This document shows positions 9,203-17,465 of a stretch of DNA of 64,000 nucleotides, piece after piece. The notes under the pieces were generated by a model that saw only the letters and a list, made by a program, of their open reading frames with translations, ran no database searches and had not been told where the DNA came from. Every line of letters begins with the position of its first letter. Positions within the stretch are counted from its first letter, which is position 1. Source of the DNA: Pseudomonas fluorescens (GTDB lineage Bacteria; Pseudomonadota; Gammaproteobacteria; Pseudomonadales; Pseudomonadaceae); NCBI RefSeq assembly GCF_003732425.1, contig NZ_MOBX01000014.1, positions 672,816 to 736,815 on the forward strand. Direction: 5' to 3'. The position numbers were made by a program, and so were the translations under genes.

Positions 9203-10252
9203 TTACAGCGTCGGATAGTCGATATAGCCGACCGGGCCCTTAGCGTAGAACAGCTCTGGACGCGCCTCGTTCAGCGGCGCATCGGCTTTCAAGCGCGCCG
9301 GCAGGTCCGGGTTGGCAATGAACGGCACACCGAACGCCACGGCGTCAGCCTTGCCGCTGGCCAGCCATGCGTTGGCGCTGTCCTTGGTGAAGCGTTCGTT
9401 GGCAATGTACGGGCCGCCGAAGGCTTCTTTGAGTTGCGGGCCGAGGCTGTCGGCGCCTTCTTTCTCACGGGAGCAGATGAACGCGATGCCGCGCTTGCCC
9501 AGTTCACGTGCGACGTAGGTGAAGGTTTCTGCCAAATTGTCATCGCCCATGTCGTGGGAGTCCGCGCGCGGTGCCAGGTGCACACCGACACGGCCGGCGC
9601 CCCAGACTTCGATCGCCGCATCAGTCACTTCCAGCAGCAGACGCGCACGGTTTTCCAGCGAGCCACCGTAGTTGTCGGTGCGCTGGTTGGTGCTGCTTTG
9701 CAGGAACTGGTCGAGCAGGTAACCGTTGGCACCGTGGATTTCCACGCCGTCGAAACCGGCGGCTTTGGCGTTCTCGGCGCCGGTGCGGTAGGCGTCGACG
9801 ATGTCGGCGATTTCAGCGGTTTCCAGTGCGCGCGGGGTCGGGTAGTCGGCCAATGGGCGAACCAGGCTGACGTGACCTTTTGGCTGGATCGCGCTCGGCG
9901 CAACCGGGGCTTCACCGTTCAGGTACGACTCGTGGGAGATGCGGCCTACGTGCCACAGTTGCAGGAAGATCTTGCCGCCGGCAGCGTGAATCGCTTTGGT
10001 GACGTTGGCCCAGCCACGCACTTGATCGTTGGACCAGATGCCCGGGGTGTCCGGGTAACCGACGCCCATCGGCGTCACCGACGTGGCTTCGCTGAGGATC
10101 AGGCCAGCGGAGGCGCGCTGTACGTAGTATTCAGCCATCAGCGCGTTCGGTACGCGGCCTTCGTCGGCGCGGCAGCGGGTCAGCGGGGCCATGATGATGC
10201 GGTTGGCCAGCTCGATGTCGCCGAGTTTGATTGGATCGAAAATAGTTGCCAT
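9203..10252 (-). CDS. xenB: Old-yellow-enzyme family alkene/xenobiotic reductase (XenB/NemA type)
   Basis: An FMN-dependent NAD(P)H oxidoreductase that reduces electrophilic alkenes, nitrate esters or nitro compounds. The start at ATG 10252 gives 349 residues, the usual length; the longer frame upstream runs into the MFS gene. Visible features are the N-terminal FDPIKLGDIELANRI, the substrate and flavin site around HVGRISHESY, the FDGVEIHGANGYLLDQF motif, and the FMN phosphate loop near the C-terminus. It is the last gene of an arsR-MFS-xenB operon, so the operon probably answers a reactive electrophile. The XenB name is by similarity; NemA-like activity is equally possible. Confidence 0.88.
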   Translation of the reverse strand: MATIFDPIKLGDIELANRIIMAPLTRCRADEGRVPNALMAEYYVQRASAGLILSEATSVTPMGVGYPDTPGIWSNDQVRGWANVTKAIHAAGGKIFLQLWHVGRISHESYLNGEAPVAPSAIQPKGHVSLVRPLADYPTPRALETAEIADIVDAYRTGAENAKAAGFDGVEIHGANGYLLDQFLQSSTNQRTDNYGGSLENRARLLLEVTDAAIEVWGAGRVGVHLAPRADSHDMGDDNLAETFTYVARELGKRGIAFICSREKEGADSLGPQLKEAFGGPYIANERFTKDSANAWLASGKADAVAFGVPFIANPDLPARLKADAPLNEARPELFYAKGPVGYIDYPTL

Positions 10253-10281
10253 GTCTACAACCCTCGTAAGTGAAAAATTAA

Positions 10282-11448
10282 TCAGTTGGTAGCAGGGGCC
10301 AGATCGGCATTGCCGTTCTGACGGAAAGTAATCAGGGTCACCAGCAGGGCGAGCACGGCCAGCGCGGCGGCTGCGAGCGGCACGCGGGTCAGGCCGTAGC
10401 CGTGGGCGATAACGCTGCCGCCGACCCAGGCGCCAAGGGCATTGCCGACGTTGAACGCGCCGATGTTCAGGGTCGAAACCAGGTTCGGCGCGGCTTTGCC
10501 GAAGGTCACCACGTTGACTTGCAGCGCCGGCACGGCGGCGAAACACGCGGTGGCCCAGAGGAACAGGGTGATTTCAGTCGGGATCAGCGCGACGCTGGTC
10601 CAGGTCAGCACGGTCGAGACCACGGCCATGGCGATGAACACGCCGATCAGCGTCGCGGCCATGCCCTTGTCGGCGAGTTTGCCGCCGATGATGTTGCCGA
10701 CGGTCAGGCCCAGGCCGATCAGCATCAGCGTCCAGGTCACGCCACGCGGCGACACACCGGTGACCTCGCCAAGCAGCGGGGCGACGTAGGTGAACAGGGT
10801 GAATACGGACGCGGCGAACAGCGCGGTCATGCTCAGCGACAGCCAGATACCCGCACCTTTGAGGGCGGCGAGTTCGGCGCGCATGTCGAGTTTCTCTTCG
10901 TCACGCTTGGCCGGCAGGAAGCGAATCAGGCCGATCAGCGCAATAACACCGATGACGGTCACCGCCCAGAAGGTCGAGCGCCAGCCGTATTGCTGACCCA
11001 GCGCAGTGCCCAGCGGTACACCGAGGACGTTGGCCAGAGTCAGGCCGGTGAACATCAACGCCACGGCCGAAGCGCGTTTGTTCGCGGGCACCAGATTGGC
11101 CGCCACCACCGAACCGATACCAAAGAAGGCACCGTGACACAGCGCGGTGACCACGCGGGCAAACATCAGCACGTTGTAATCACTGGCAATGGCGCAGAGC
11201 AGGTTGCCGACAATAAAAATGCCCATCAACGCCACCAGTGCTGCCTTGCGCGGCAGTCTGGCCGTGGCCATTGCCATGAACGGCGCACCGATGGCCACGC
11301 CCAAGGCGTAACCGGTCACCAGCCAGCCGGCGCCGGGGATCGACACACCGAGGTCAGGCGCCACATCGGGCAGCAGGCCCATGATGACGAACTCGGTGGT
11401 GCCGATGGCGAAAGCGCTCAAGGCGAGTATGAGTAGCGAGAGGGGCAT
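10282..11448 (-). CDS. MFS exporter, DHA1 family (arabinose-efflux/YdhP-like)
   Basis: A 12-helix major facilitator superfamily exporter of 388 residues in the inner membrane. The start MPLSLLILALSAFAIGTTEFVIMGLLPDV is characteristic of the DHA1 subgroup; motif A-like and motif C-like segments occur near residues 60-75 and 130-150 (GVPLGTALGQQYGWR). It lies between an ArsR regulator (35 bases upstream) and an old yellow enzyme gene (30 bases downstream) on the same strand. The arrangement suggests export of the same compound or product that the reductase handles; the substrate is unknown. Confidence 0.88.
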   Translation of the reverse strand: MPLSLLILALSAFAIGTTEFVIMGLLPDVAPDLGVSIPGAGWLVTGYALGVAIGAPFMAMATARLPRKAALVALMGIFIVGNLLCAIASDYNVLMFARVVTALCHGAFFGIGSVVAANLVPANKRASAVALMFTGLTLANVLGVPLGTALGQQYGWRSTFWAVTVIGVIALIGLIRFLPAKRDEEKLDMRAELAALKGAGIWLSLSMTALFAASVFTLFTYVAPLLGEVTGVSPRGVTWTLMLIGLGLTVGNIIGGKLADKGMAATLIGVFIAMAVVSTVLTWTSVALIPTEITLFLWATACFAAVPALQVNVVTFGKAAPNLVSTLNIGAFNVGNALGAWVGGSVIAHGYGLTRVPLAAAALAVLALLVTLITFRQNGNADLAPATN

Positions 11449-11482
11449 GCAGGTTTCCTTGTCGGCTGGCTGACGTTAAGGG

Positions 11483-11785
11483 TCAGAGCTCTTTACTGAG
11501 GGTGCTGAGGAACGCTTGGATGACGTCCTCGTTACGTTTGAAAAAGTGCCATTGACCGGCCTTCTGGCTGCTGATCAGACCGGCGCGTTGCAACGTTGCG
11601 AGGTGTGCCGAAACGGTCGACTGCGACAGGCCGCAGCGTTGATCGATCTGCCCGGCGCAGATGCCGTACTCGTGGTTGTGCAACTGTTCCGGAAATTCGT
11701 TTTTCGGGTCTTTCAGCCAGTTGAGGATGTCTCGCCGTACCGGGTGCGCCAGGGCTTTTATTATTTCGTCGAGGTCGAGGTTCAT
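11483..11785 (-). CDS. ArsR-family winged-helix repressor
   Basis: A 100-residue ArsR-type regulator with recognition helix LSQSTVSAHLATLQRAGLI (about residues 53-72) and wing (QKAGQWHFFKR). It contains Cys43 and Cys51 flanking the start of the DNA-binding helices (ICAGQIDQRC), which could act as a redox or electrophile sensor rather than a metal site; this is inference. It is the first gene of the arsR-MFS-xenB operon, divergent from acpH. The intergenic region carries three ATCGCGAT-type boxes that are likely its operators. Confidence 0.88.
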   Translation of the reverse strand: MNLDLDEIIKALAHPVRRDILNWLKDPKNEFPEQLHNHEYGICAGQIDQRCGLSQSTVSAHLATLQRAGLISSQKAGQWHFFKRNEDVIQAFLSTLSKEL

Positions 11786-11812
11786 GGCAGGGTGCTCACA
11801 ATGTGTACAACG

Positions 11813-11914
11813 CTATATCGCGATGAAGCGAACTTTAAATCGTTAGATCGCGATACACCAATATGATTTTGATCTGATGTCAGCATAAATTGGTATATCG
11901 CGTTATAACGATAC
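11813..11914. promoter_or_regulatory. Triple ATCGCGAT operator region between arsR and acpH
   Basis: Three related boxes occur in about 100 bases: CTATATCGCGAT (11813-11824), AGATCGCGATA (11845-11855) and TATATCGCGTTATA (11894-11907). The first two contain the perfect palindrome ATCGCGAT; the third is imperfect but is followed by AACGATA, extending the symmetry. Location in the divergent promoter region points to autoregulation by the ArsR protein. Confidence 0.6.
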
Positions 11915-11955
11915 GTGGGTGTATGGCTTGTGGGTCGCAGTGCTAAGCTGCGCCC

Positions 11956-12540
11956 ATGAACTATCTCGCACATTTACACCTCGGTGGCCAGCGCCCCGGG
12001 CAACTGCTCGGCAGTCTGTATGGCGATTTCGTCAAAGGTCGGCTGCAAGGGCAGTTTGCCCCGGAGGTCGAGGCGGCCATTCAACTGCATCGACGGATTG
12101 ACGTGTTTACTGACCGCCATCCGTTGGTGGACATTGCGTTGGGGCGATTTTCCGACACGCGCCGGCGTTACGCCGGGATCGTGCTCGATGTGTTTTTCGA
12201 TCATTGCCTGGCGCGGGACTGGACGCTGTACGCCGATCAGCCGCTGGAGCACTTCACCGCCGATGTGTATCGGGTGCTGTCCCGTGAACCGCAATTGCCC
12301 GAACGGCTGGCGAAGATCGCCCCGCACATGGTCGCCAATGACTGGTTGGGCTCGTATCAGGAGTTCGAAGTGCTGGAGCAGGTGTTGCGCGGGATCTCGC
12401 GACGACTGACCCGGCCGGAAGAGCTGGCGGGGGCGATGCAGGAATTGCGGCGTTTATATGAGCCGTTGAGTGAAGACTTCCGGCTCTTCTACCCACAGCT
12501 TCAGGACTTCGCGCAAAACCCTCAGACATCGCCGATCTAA
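11956..12540 (+). CDS. acpH: ACP phosphodiesterase (AcpH, DUF479 family)
   Basis: A 194-residue member of the acyl-carrier-protein phosphodiesterase family, which removes the 4'-phosphopantetheine arm from holo-ACP. The start MNYLAHLHLG is the family signature; metal-ligand candidates are in GDFVKG, HRRIDVFTDRH and DVFFDHCLARDW, an HD-like arrangement of Asp and His. It stands alone, divergent from the arsR operon and followed by a REP. Confidence 0.88.
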   Translation: MNYLAHLHLGGQRPGQLLGSLYGDFVKGRLQGQFAPEVEAAIQLHRRIDVFTDRHPLVDIALGRFSDTRRRYAGIVLDVFFDHCLARDWTLYADQPLEHFTADVYRVLSREPQLPERLAKIAPHMVANDWLGSYQEFEVLEQVLRGISRRLTRPEELAGAMQELRRLYEPLSEDFRLFYPQLQDFAQNPQTSPI

Positions 12541-12630
12541 TGTAGGAGTGAGCCTGCTCGCGATGGCGGTGGGTCGGTCGATACTCATATCAACTGATCG
12601 ACCGCCATCGCGAGCAGGCTCACTCCTACA
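12541..12630. repeat. REP/BIME palindrome, type B
   Basis: Near-perfect inverted arms TGTAGGAGTGAGCCTGCTCG and its complement, extended by CGATGGCGGT/ACCGCCATCG and GGTCGATA-type inner pairing. It sits between the convergent acpH and olsA genes and may act as a bidirectional transcript end. Confidence 0.9.
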
Positions 12631-12643
12631 GGGGATGTGTGTT

Positions 12644-13438
12644 TCAGGCGGCGATCAGTTCGCCGGCGCGACGCGGTTCGGCCGGTTTCGCCACCTCACC
12701 AAACAACGCCTTCTGCACCGCCTGCTGCGCTTCAAACGCCAGCGCCGCACGTTCACGCCCCTGACAGGCGAGCGGCTTGAGCAAGTGCACTTCAACATCG
12801 CCGCAGTCATTACTGAACAGGCGCATCAGGTGCGACAGCAGATCGTCATCACCAATGAACGGCGCCAGCGCATCGATTTCGCCGTCGCGCAGATAACGGA
12901 TCGCCACCGGTTGCAGCATCACCTCGGAATCAATCGCCGCTGCTAGCAAGCGACCATGAAAGGTGCGCAGCGAGCGGCCATCGGTGGTGGTGCCCTCGGG
13001 GAACATCAACAGCGCATGGTCGGTTTGCAGGTGACGGGTCATCTGTTTGCGGATCAACTGGCTGTCGCCCGAACCGCGACGAATGAACAGGCTGCCAGCC
13101 TTCGCTGCGAGCCAACCGGCCACCGGCCAGGTGCGTACTTCGGCTTTGGACAGAAACGACAGCGGCGTCAGCATGCCGAGCAGCGGAATATCGGTCCACG
13201 ACACATGATTGCTGACCCACAGCATCGGCTGTTTTGGTAACTCGCCGTGTACCGTCACGCGAAAGGGCAGGGCATTGCTCAGGCGCGCCATAAAGAAGCG
13301 CGACCAGCGCTGACGGCGCTCCATCGAATGCGCCAGGCCAATGCGTTCAAACACGCCAAAGACGCTGGCCATGGTCAAACCCAGCGCCACCACCAGCAGC
13401 ACTCGCGCGATTCGCGCGTACACGCGCAACCGGCTCAT
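12644..13438 (-). CDS. olsA: Lyso-ornithine-lipid O-acyltransferase (OlsA, PlsC family)
   Basis: A membrane-associated 1-acylglycerol-3-phosphate acyltransferase-family enzyme that adds the second acyl chain in ornithine-lipid synthesis. From ATG 13438 it is 264 residues. One N-terminal membrane segment (residues about 10-30) precedes the catalytic HX4D motif NHVSWTD (His78, Asp83) and the FPEGTTTDG motif (Glu148). The start overlaps the olsB stop by one base (TGATG), so the pair is coupled. Its partner identifies it as OlsA rather than PlsC, although phosphatidic-acid synthesis is also possible for this family. Confidence 0.88.
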   Translation of the reverse strand: MSRLRVYARIARVLLVVALGLTMASVFGVFERIGLAHSMERRQRWSRFFMARLSNALPFRVTVHGELPKQPMLWVSNHVSWTDIPLLGMLTPLSFLSKAEVRTWPVAGWLAAKAGSLFIRRGSGDSQLIRKQMTRHLQTDHALLMFPEGTTTDGRSLRTFHGRLLAAAIDSEVMLQPVAIRYLRDGEIDALAPFIGDDDLLSHLMRLFSNDCGDVEVHLLKPLACQGRERAALAFEAQQAVQKALFGEVAKPAEPRRAGELIAA

Positions 13439-14193
13439 CACACGGCCGCCTTGAAGTGCTTGGCGTAGCGCGGGCAGAGTTCGTCGCGCTTGAGCAGGAT
13501 AAACACGTCGGCAACCTGGAAGTCTTCGTCCCAGCACGGCTCGCCGCAAATCTTCGCGCCCAGGCGCATATAAGCCTTGAGCAGCGGCGGCATTTCGGCG
13601 ATCACGTTGGAAGGGATATCCAGCGTCGGCAGTGGATTTTTCGGCTCGGCGCGCAGGTGTTCGGTGCACAGATAACGTTCGCGCAGGCGCTGCATGATCG
13701 CGTGGGCCTGGATGCCGCCGTCCTGCATCGGAATGCTCGCGCAACCCATCAAGTAGCTGTAACCGCCCTGATTCAACACTTCGGCCAATTCGCCCCACAA
13801 CACCGCAATGGTGCCGCCGTTGCGATAGGCCGGGTCGACGCAGGTGCGGCCGATTTCGAGGATCGGGCCTTGCAGATGCGCGAGGCCGTGCAGGCTGAAT
13901 TCTTCTTCGCTGTAGAACTTGCCGAGGCTGCTGGCGGCGGTGTGATCGAGCAGACGCGTGGTCGCAACCAGACGCCCGGTGTTCAAGTCACGCACGCCGA
14001 TGTGGCTGCAGTGAACATCATAATCATCCATGTCCAGACCCAGTTCCGCGCCTTTCAGTTTGGCGTTGAACTCGCCGCTGAAGACGTTGAAGCGCAAGGC
14101 CTGGGCTTGCTGCAAGGCCTCGGCGCCGATCAGGCGTTCGGCTTGCAGGCGGCGTTCATTGCCGGTGTCGCTGATGCGGGCGATCTGAGTCAT
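13438..14193 (-). CDS. olsB: Ornithine N-acyltransferase (OlsB, GNAT-type)
   Basis: A 251-residue hemolysin-like GNAT acyltransferase, which forms lyso-ornithine lipid from ornithine and 3-hydroxyacyl-ACP. Family features include EALQQAQALRFNVFSGEF, the LEIGRTCVDPAYRNGGTI segment with the acyl-carrier-binding loop, and YLMGCASIPMQDGG. It is followed directly by olsA. Ornithine lipids are phosphate-free membrane lipids, and in pseudomonads ols genes are often induced by phosphate limitation; no Pho box was recognised here. Confidence 0.9.
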   Translation of the reverse strand: MTQIARISDTGNERRLQAERLIGAEALQQAQALRFNVFSGEFNAKLKGAELGLDMDDYDVHCSHIGVRDLNTGRLVATTRLLDHTAASSLGKFYSEEEFSLHGLAHLQGPILEIGRTCVDPAYRNGGTIAVLWGELAEVLNQGGYSYLMGCASIPMQDGGIQAHAIMQRLRERYLCTEHLRAEPKNPLPTLDIPSNVIAEMPPLLKAYMRLGAKICGEPCWDEDFQVADVFILLKRDELCPRYAKHFKAAV

Positions 14194-14346
14194 GTGAATC
14201 TCCGTACGGGCCTTTAACCCGTCGTGGGTTGCAGCCGATCGACTTTCTTTATGCAGCCGTGTTGTGCAAAGTCAGGCTATGTAGCCCCGGTGTCATCGCC
14301 ATGAACGTTCGGTGATGCTTATATGACAGCCCACAAGGAGCCTCTT

Positions 14347-15225
14347 ATGCCCTGGTCAGATCTGCTGCACTGCCGTGAACGATTGCCCGCCGTTACCGAC
14401 CTGGCCGAGGGTTTTGCGACGTTGTTGCAGCAACTGGGCAACGTCACCCCGTTCGAACTGGCGGTTGCGGGCGGGCGGCGGATGGCGACGCCGGGGCTGG
14501 CGTTTCTGGTCGGTTATCAGGCGGCCTTGCGCATGTTGTGGCCCAGTGCACCGCTGAGCCTCGGTGCGTTGTGTGCGACCGAACAGCGCAGTCTGCGTCC
14601 GGCGGACATGCAGACACGGCTGAGCGATTTGCGTCTGCATGGCCGCAAGGATTTCGTCACCGCTGGCGATGCGGCGGACTGGTTGCTGATTGCTGCGCGC
14701 AGTGAAGCGTCCGGCGAAAGTCCGCGCCTGAGCCTGGCCGTGGTCTATCCCGGTGAACCCGGCGTGAGCGTGGAAAAACTGCCGGCGCTGCCGTTGATGC
14801 CGGACATCAGTCATGGCCGCCTGCACTTGGAAGGCGCGATGTGCGAATTGCTCGCGGGTGATGGTTGGGACGCTTACGTCAAACCGTTCCGCACCCTTGA
14901 AGATGTCTATGTCTTGAGCGCGATGACCGCGTGGCTGTATGGCGTCGGCCAGGACAGTGACTGGCCGCAGGCCCTGAAATTGCGCTTGCTGGCGCTGTTG
15001 GCCGGATGTGCCGAGGCGAGCCGGCAACCGCCGAACAATCCCGCCGGGCATGTGTTGCTGGGCGGGTTGTTTGCGCAGTTTGAGGCACTGGAGGGCGAGG
15101 TGAGTCAGGCGTTGCGCGACGGTAATCCCGAGTGGGCGGCGATGTGGCAGCGCGATCAGGGGGTGATGCTGTTGGCGGCGGGGGCTCGTGCCAAGCGCTT
15201 GGCCAAAGCCTTGGCGGTGAATTGA
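14347..15225 (+). CDS. Degenerate acyl-CoA-dehydrogenase-like protein
   Basis: A 292-residue cytoplasmic protein. I chose ATG 14347 because AAGGAG lies 6 bases upstream; the earlier ATG at 14323 has no such site. The segment GRKDFVTAGDAADWLLIAAR followed by a PGEPGVSVEKLP and LHLEGA region resembles the middle beta-domain of acyl-CoA dehydrogenases, but the protein is shorter than the usual 380-400 residues and I cannot find the catalytic glutamate region. It is divergent from olsBA with about 150 bases between, a hint of a lipid-related role. Function is not assigned. Confidence 0.6.
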   Translation: MPWSDLLHCRERLPAVTDLAEGFATLLQQLGNVTPFELAVAGGRRMATPGLAFLVGYQAALRMLWPSAPLSLGALCATEQRSLRPADMQTRLSDLRLHGRKDFVTAGDAADWLLIAARSEASGESPRLSLAVVYPGEPGVSVEKLPALPLMPDISHGRLHLEGAMCELLAGDGWDAYVKPFRTLEDVYVLSAMTAWLYGVGQDSDWPQALKLRLLALLAGCAEASRQPPNNPAGHVLLGGLFAQFEALEGEVSQALRDGNPEWAAMWQRDQGVMLLAAGARAKRLAKALAVN

Positions 15226-15232
15226 CCGGCCT

Positions 15233-15317
15233 CATCGCGAGCAGGCTCACTCCTACAGTTGATCGAGTTTCGTCAGTTGAAATGCGATCCCCTGTCGGAG
15301 TGAGCCTGCTCGCGATA
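15233..15317. repeat. REP/BIME palindrome, type B
   Basis: Inverted arms ATCGCGAGCAGGCTCACTCCTACAG and CTGTCGGAGTGAGCCTGCTCGCGAT around a GTTGATCGAGTTTCGTCAG-type spacer. The right arm has GTCGGAG instead of GTAGGAG. Confidence 0.88.
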
Positions 15318-15391
15318 GCAATCTAAATAACGCCGCATACTTGTCATCAACCCCGACTAATCTCAGCAGGTTCTTTCCATGAGCCCTCACC

Positions 15392-16471
15392 ATGTGCAAA
15401 GGCCTGTCGCTGTTTCTGCTGCTGATCAGCTTCACCGTTCAGGCTGAACCATGGCCCGGCGAACAATGGCCAACCGGCCCGAAGATCACCGGCCCGGCCG
15501 TTGAGGCCTTGGAGCGGTACGCCTTCCCGCCCCGCGATGACACCAGGCGCCAGGGCATCCGCACCGATGCTTTGCTGATCGTCCGCGACGGCCAGATCAT
15601 CTACGAACGCTACGCCGGCCCGACCACCGAACAAACCCCGCACCTGACCTGGTCGATCAGCAAAAGCCTGATGGCCACTGTCCTTGGCGTGGCGTACGGC
15701 GAAAGCCTGTTCAAACTCGAAGACCGGGCCGTGCAGTTTTACCCGCCGCTGGAACAACACCCGGCCATCAAAATCGCCGACCTGCTGCACTGGGCCTCTG
15801 GTATCGACTGGCAGGAAGATTACGAATATGCGCCACTGAAATCCTCGGTGGTGGCGATGCTCTACACCCGTGGCCATCGCGACATGGCCGCGTTCACCGC
15901 CGATCATGACGCTTACGCCGAACCGGGGCAGGCCTTCCGTTATTCCAGCGGCGACAGCAACCTGCTCGCGGCGGCGTTGAAAAATGTCGTTGGCCCGCAG
16001 CGTTATCCGGATTATCCGTGGACGGCGTTGTTCGAACCGTTGGCTATCCGTCATGCCGTGTGGGAAACCGATGCCACTGGCACCTTTGTCGCGTCGTCGT
16101 ACGCTTACCTGACGGCGCGGAATCTGGCGCGAGTCGGTTTGCTGATGGCCCGTGACGGGCGCTGGCATGATCGGCAGTTATTGCCCAAGGAGTGGGTGGC
16201 GTTCAACCGCACTCCCTTCGCCGGTTACAAGGCCCATCAGGACGAAGCTGTGCCCGGCGGCCACTGGTGGCTCAACCGCCCGGCCGATGGCGCCGCGTCG
16301 CCGTGGCCAGACGCACCGCCCGATACGTTCGCCGCGCTCGGTCATTGGGGGCAGGCCTTGTACGTGATTCCCAGCGAGAAGTTGGTGATCGTGCGCTACG
16401 CCGATGACCGTGACGGCAGCTATCGCCATAACGAGTTGCTCAAGCATGTGCTGAAGGCGGTGCAGCCATGA
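15392..16471 (+). CDS. Periplasmic serine hydrolase, class C beta-lactamase/PBP fold
   Basis: A 359-residue secreted enzyme with a signal peptide (LSLFLLLISFTVQA) and a beta-lactamase-family domain. The catalytic SxxK motif is SISK at residues 88-91, and the YxN-like element is in RYSSGDSN. The family covers esterases, peptidases and beta-lactamase relatives, so the substrate is open (6-aminohexanoate-dimer-hydrolase-like proteins share this layout). It overlaps the next small gene by 4 bases (ATGA), suggesting a two-gene operon. Confidence 0.82.
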   Translation: MCKGLSLFLLLISFTVQAEPWPGEQWPTGPKITGPAVEALERYAFPPRDDTRRQGIRTDALLIVRDGQIIYERYAGPTTEQTPHLTWSISKSLMATVLGVAYGESLFKLEDRAVQFYPPLEQHPAIKIADLLHWASGIDWQEDYEYAPLKSSVVAMLYTRGHRDMAAFTADHDAYAEPGQAFRYSSGDSNLLAAALKNVVGPQRYPDYPWTALFEPLAIRHAVWETDATGTFVASSYAYLTARNLARVGLLMARDGRWHDRQLLPKEWVAFNRTPFAGYKAHQDEAVPGGHWWLNRPADGAASPWPDAPPDTFAALGHWGQALYVIPSEKLVIVRYADDRDGSYRHNELLKHVLKAVQP

Positions 16472-16764
16472 AGCGCTTCTTGTTGTTACTGTTTGCCCTG
16501 CTGCTCGGCTGGGTTGGCTACGAGCGCGAAAATCTGTGGGCCTTCCCCGACATCATCAGCGCCTACACCGCCAAGGAATACTGTTCCTGTCGTTATGTGA
16601 TGAACAACGACGCGCAATACTGCCGTGGCTACGTAAAACAGTGGCTGCCGACCAGCACATTCACCGATGACAGCGCCAGCAAAACCATCACCGTCAGCGG
16701 TATGGGCCGCAGCAATCGCGCGCAGTGGTTGAGGGAACGGCAAGGCTGCCGCCTCAATCCCTGA
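16468..16764 (+). CDS. Small Cys-containing exported or membrane-anchored protein
   Basis: A 98-residue protein with an N-terminal hydrophobic segment (FLLLLFALLLGWVGY) that could be a signal or anchor, then a short soluble domain with CSCRY, a YCRGY and a C-terminal Cys. No family was recognised. It is coupled to the upstream serine hydrolase by an ATGA overlap. The last 22 codons (MGRSNRAQWL to the stop) are the first part of a 224-bp sequence present three times in tandem, so the next two copies are headless gene ends. Copy 1 encodes LRERQGC where copies 2 and 3 encode LSERQGC. Confidence 0.7.
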   Translation: MKRFLLLLFALLLGWVGYERENLWAFPDIISAYTAKEYCSCRYVMNNDAQYCRGYVKQWLPTSTFTDDSASKTITVSGMGRSNRAQWLRERQGCRLNP

Positions 16765-17367
16765 TATCAGAGACACCACCATACCCCTGTGGCGAGGGAG
16801 CTTGCTCCCGCTGGAGTGCGAAGCGCTCCCAAAACCGGGCAGCGCGATTCTGCAGTCAGAACGTGTGTTCAGGTTTTACGGCTGCTGCGCATCCGAGCGG
16901 GAGCAAGCTCCCTCGCCACAGCGGTATGGGCCGCAGCAATCGCGCCCAGTGGTTGAGCGAACGGCAAGGCTGCCGCCTCAATCCCTGATATCAGAGACAC
17001 CACCATACCCCTGTGGCGAGGGAGCTTGCTCCCGCTGGAGTGCGAAGCGCTCCCAAAACCGGGCAGCGCGATTCTGCAGTCAGAACGTGTGTTCAGGTTT
17101 TACGGCTGCTGCGCATCCGAGCGGGAGCAAGCTCCCTCACCACAGCGGTATGGGCCGCAGCAATCGCGCCCAGTGGTTGAGCGAGCGGCAAGGCTGCCGC
17201 CTCAATCCCTGATATCAGAGACACCACCATACCCCTGTGGCGAGGGAGCTTGCTCCCGCTGGAGTGCGAAGCGCTCCCAAAACCGTGCAGCGCGATTCTG
17301 CAGTCAGAACGTGTGTTCAGGTTTACGGCTGCTGCGCATCCGAGCGGGAGCAAGCTCCCTTGCCACA
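16701..17367. repeat. 224-bp tandem triplication (gene 3' end plus type C REP)
   Basis: The sequence starting TATGGGCCGCAGCAATCGCG occurs at 16701, 16925 and 17149, exactly 224 bases apart. Each copy holds the last 22 codons and stop of the preceding small gene, an AGAGACACCACCATACCC spacer, and a complete type C palindrome (TGTGGCGAGGGAGC ... GAGCGGGAGCAAGCTCCC). Copies differ at only a few bases; the third has lost one T in the GGTTTACGG segment. The open frames reading through this array are by-products of the repeats, not genes. Confidence 0.95.
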
Positions 17368-17465
17368 AGAAATCAGCAGAAGCTCAGCAGGTGATCTCTG
17401 AAAGTTTGCAATAACGCCCCAGCCGGTTAAGGTTCGTGCAGGTTTATCGGCCCCACGAGTGTTCA

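Noticed and set aside
16725..17394. Repeated 88-136-residue frames across the triplication
   Set aside because: They result from reading the 224-bp repeat and REP units; no unique sequence or start signal.
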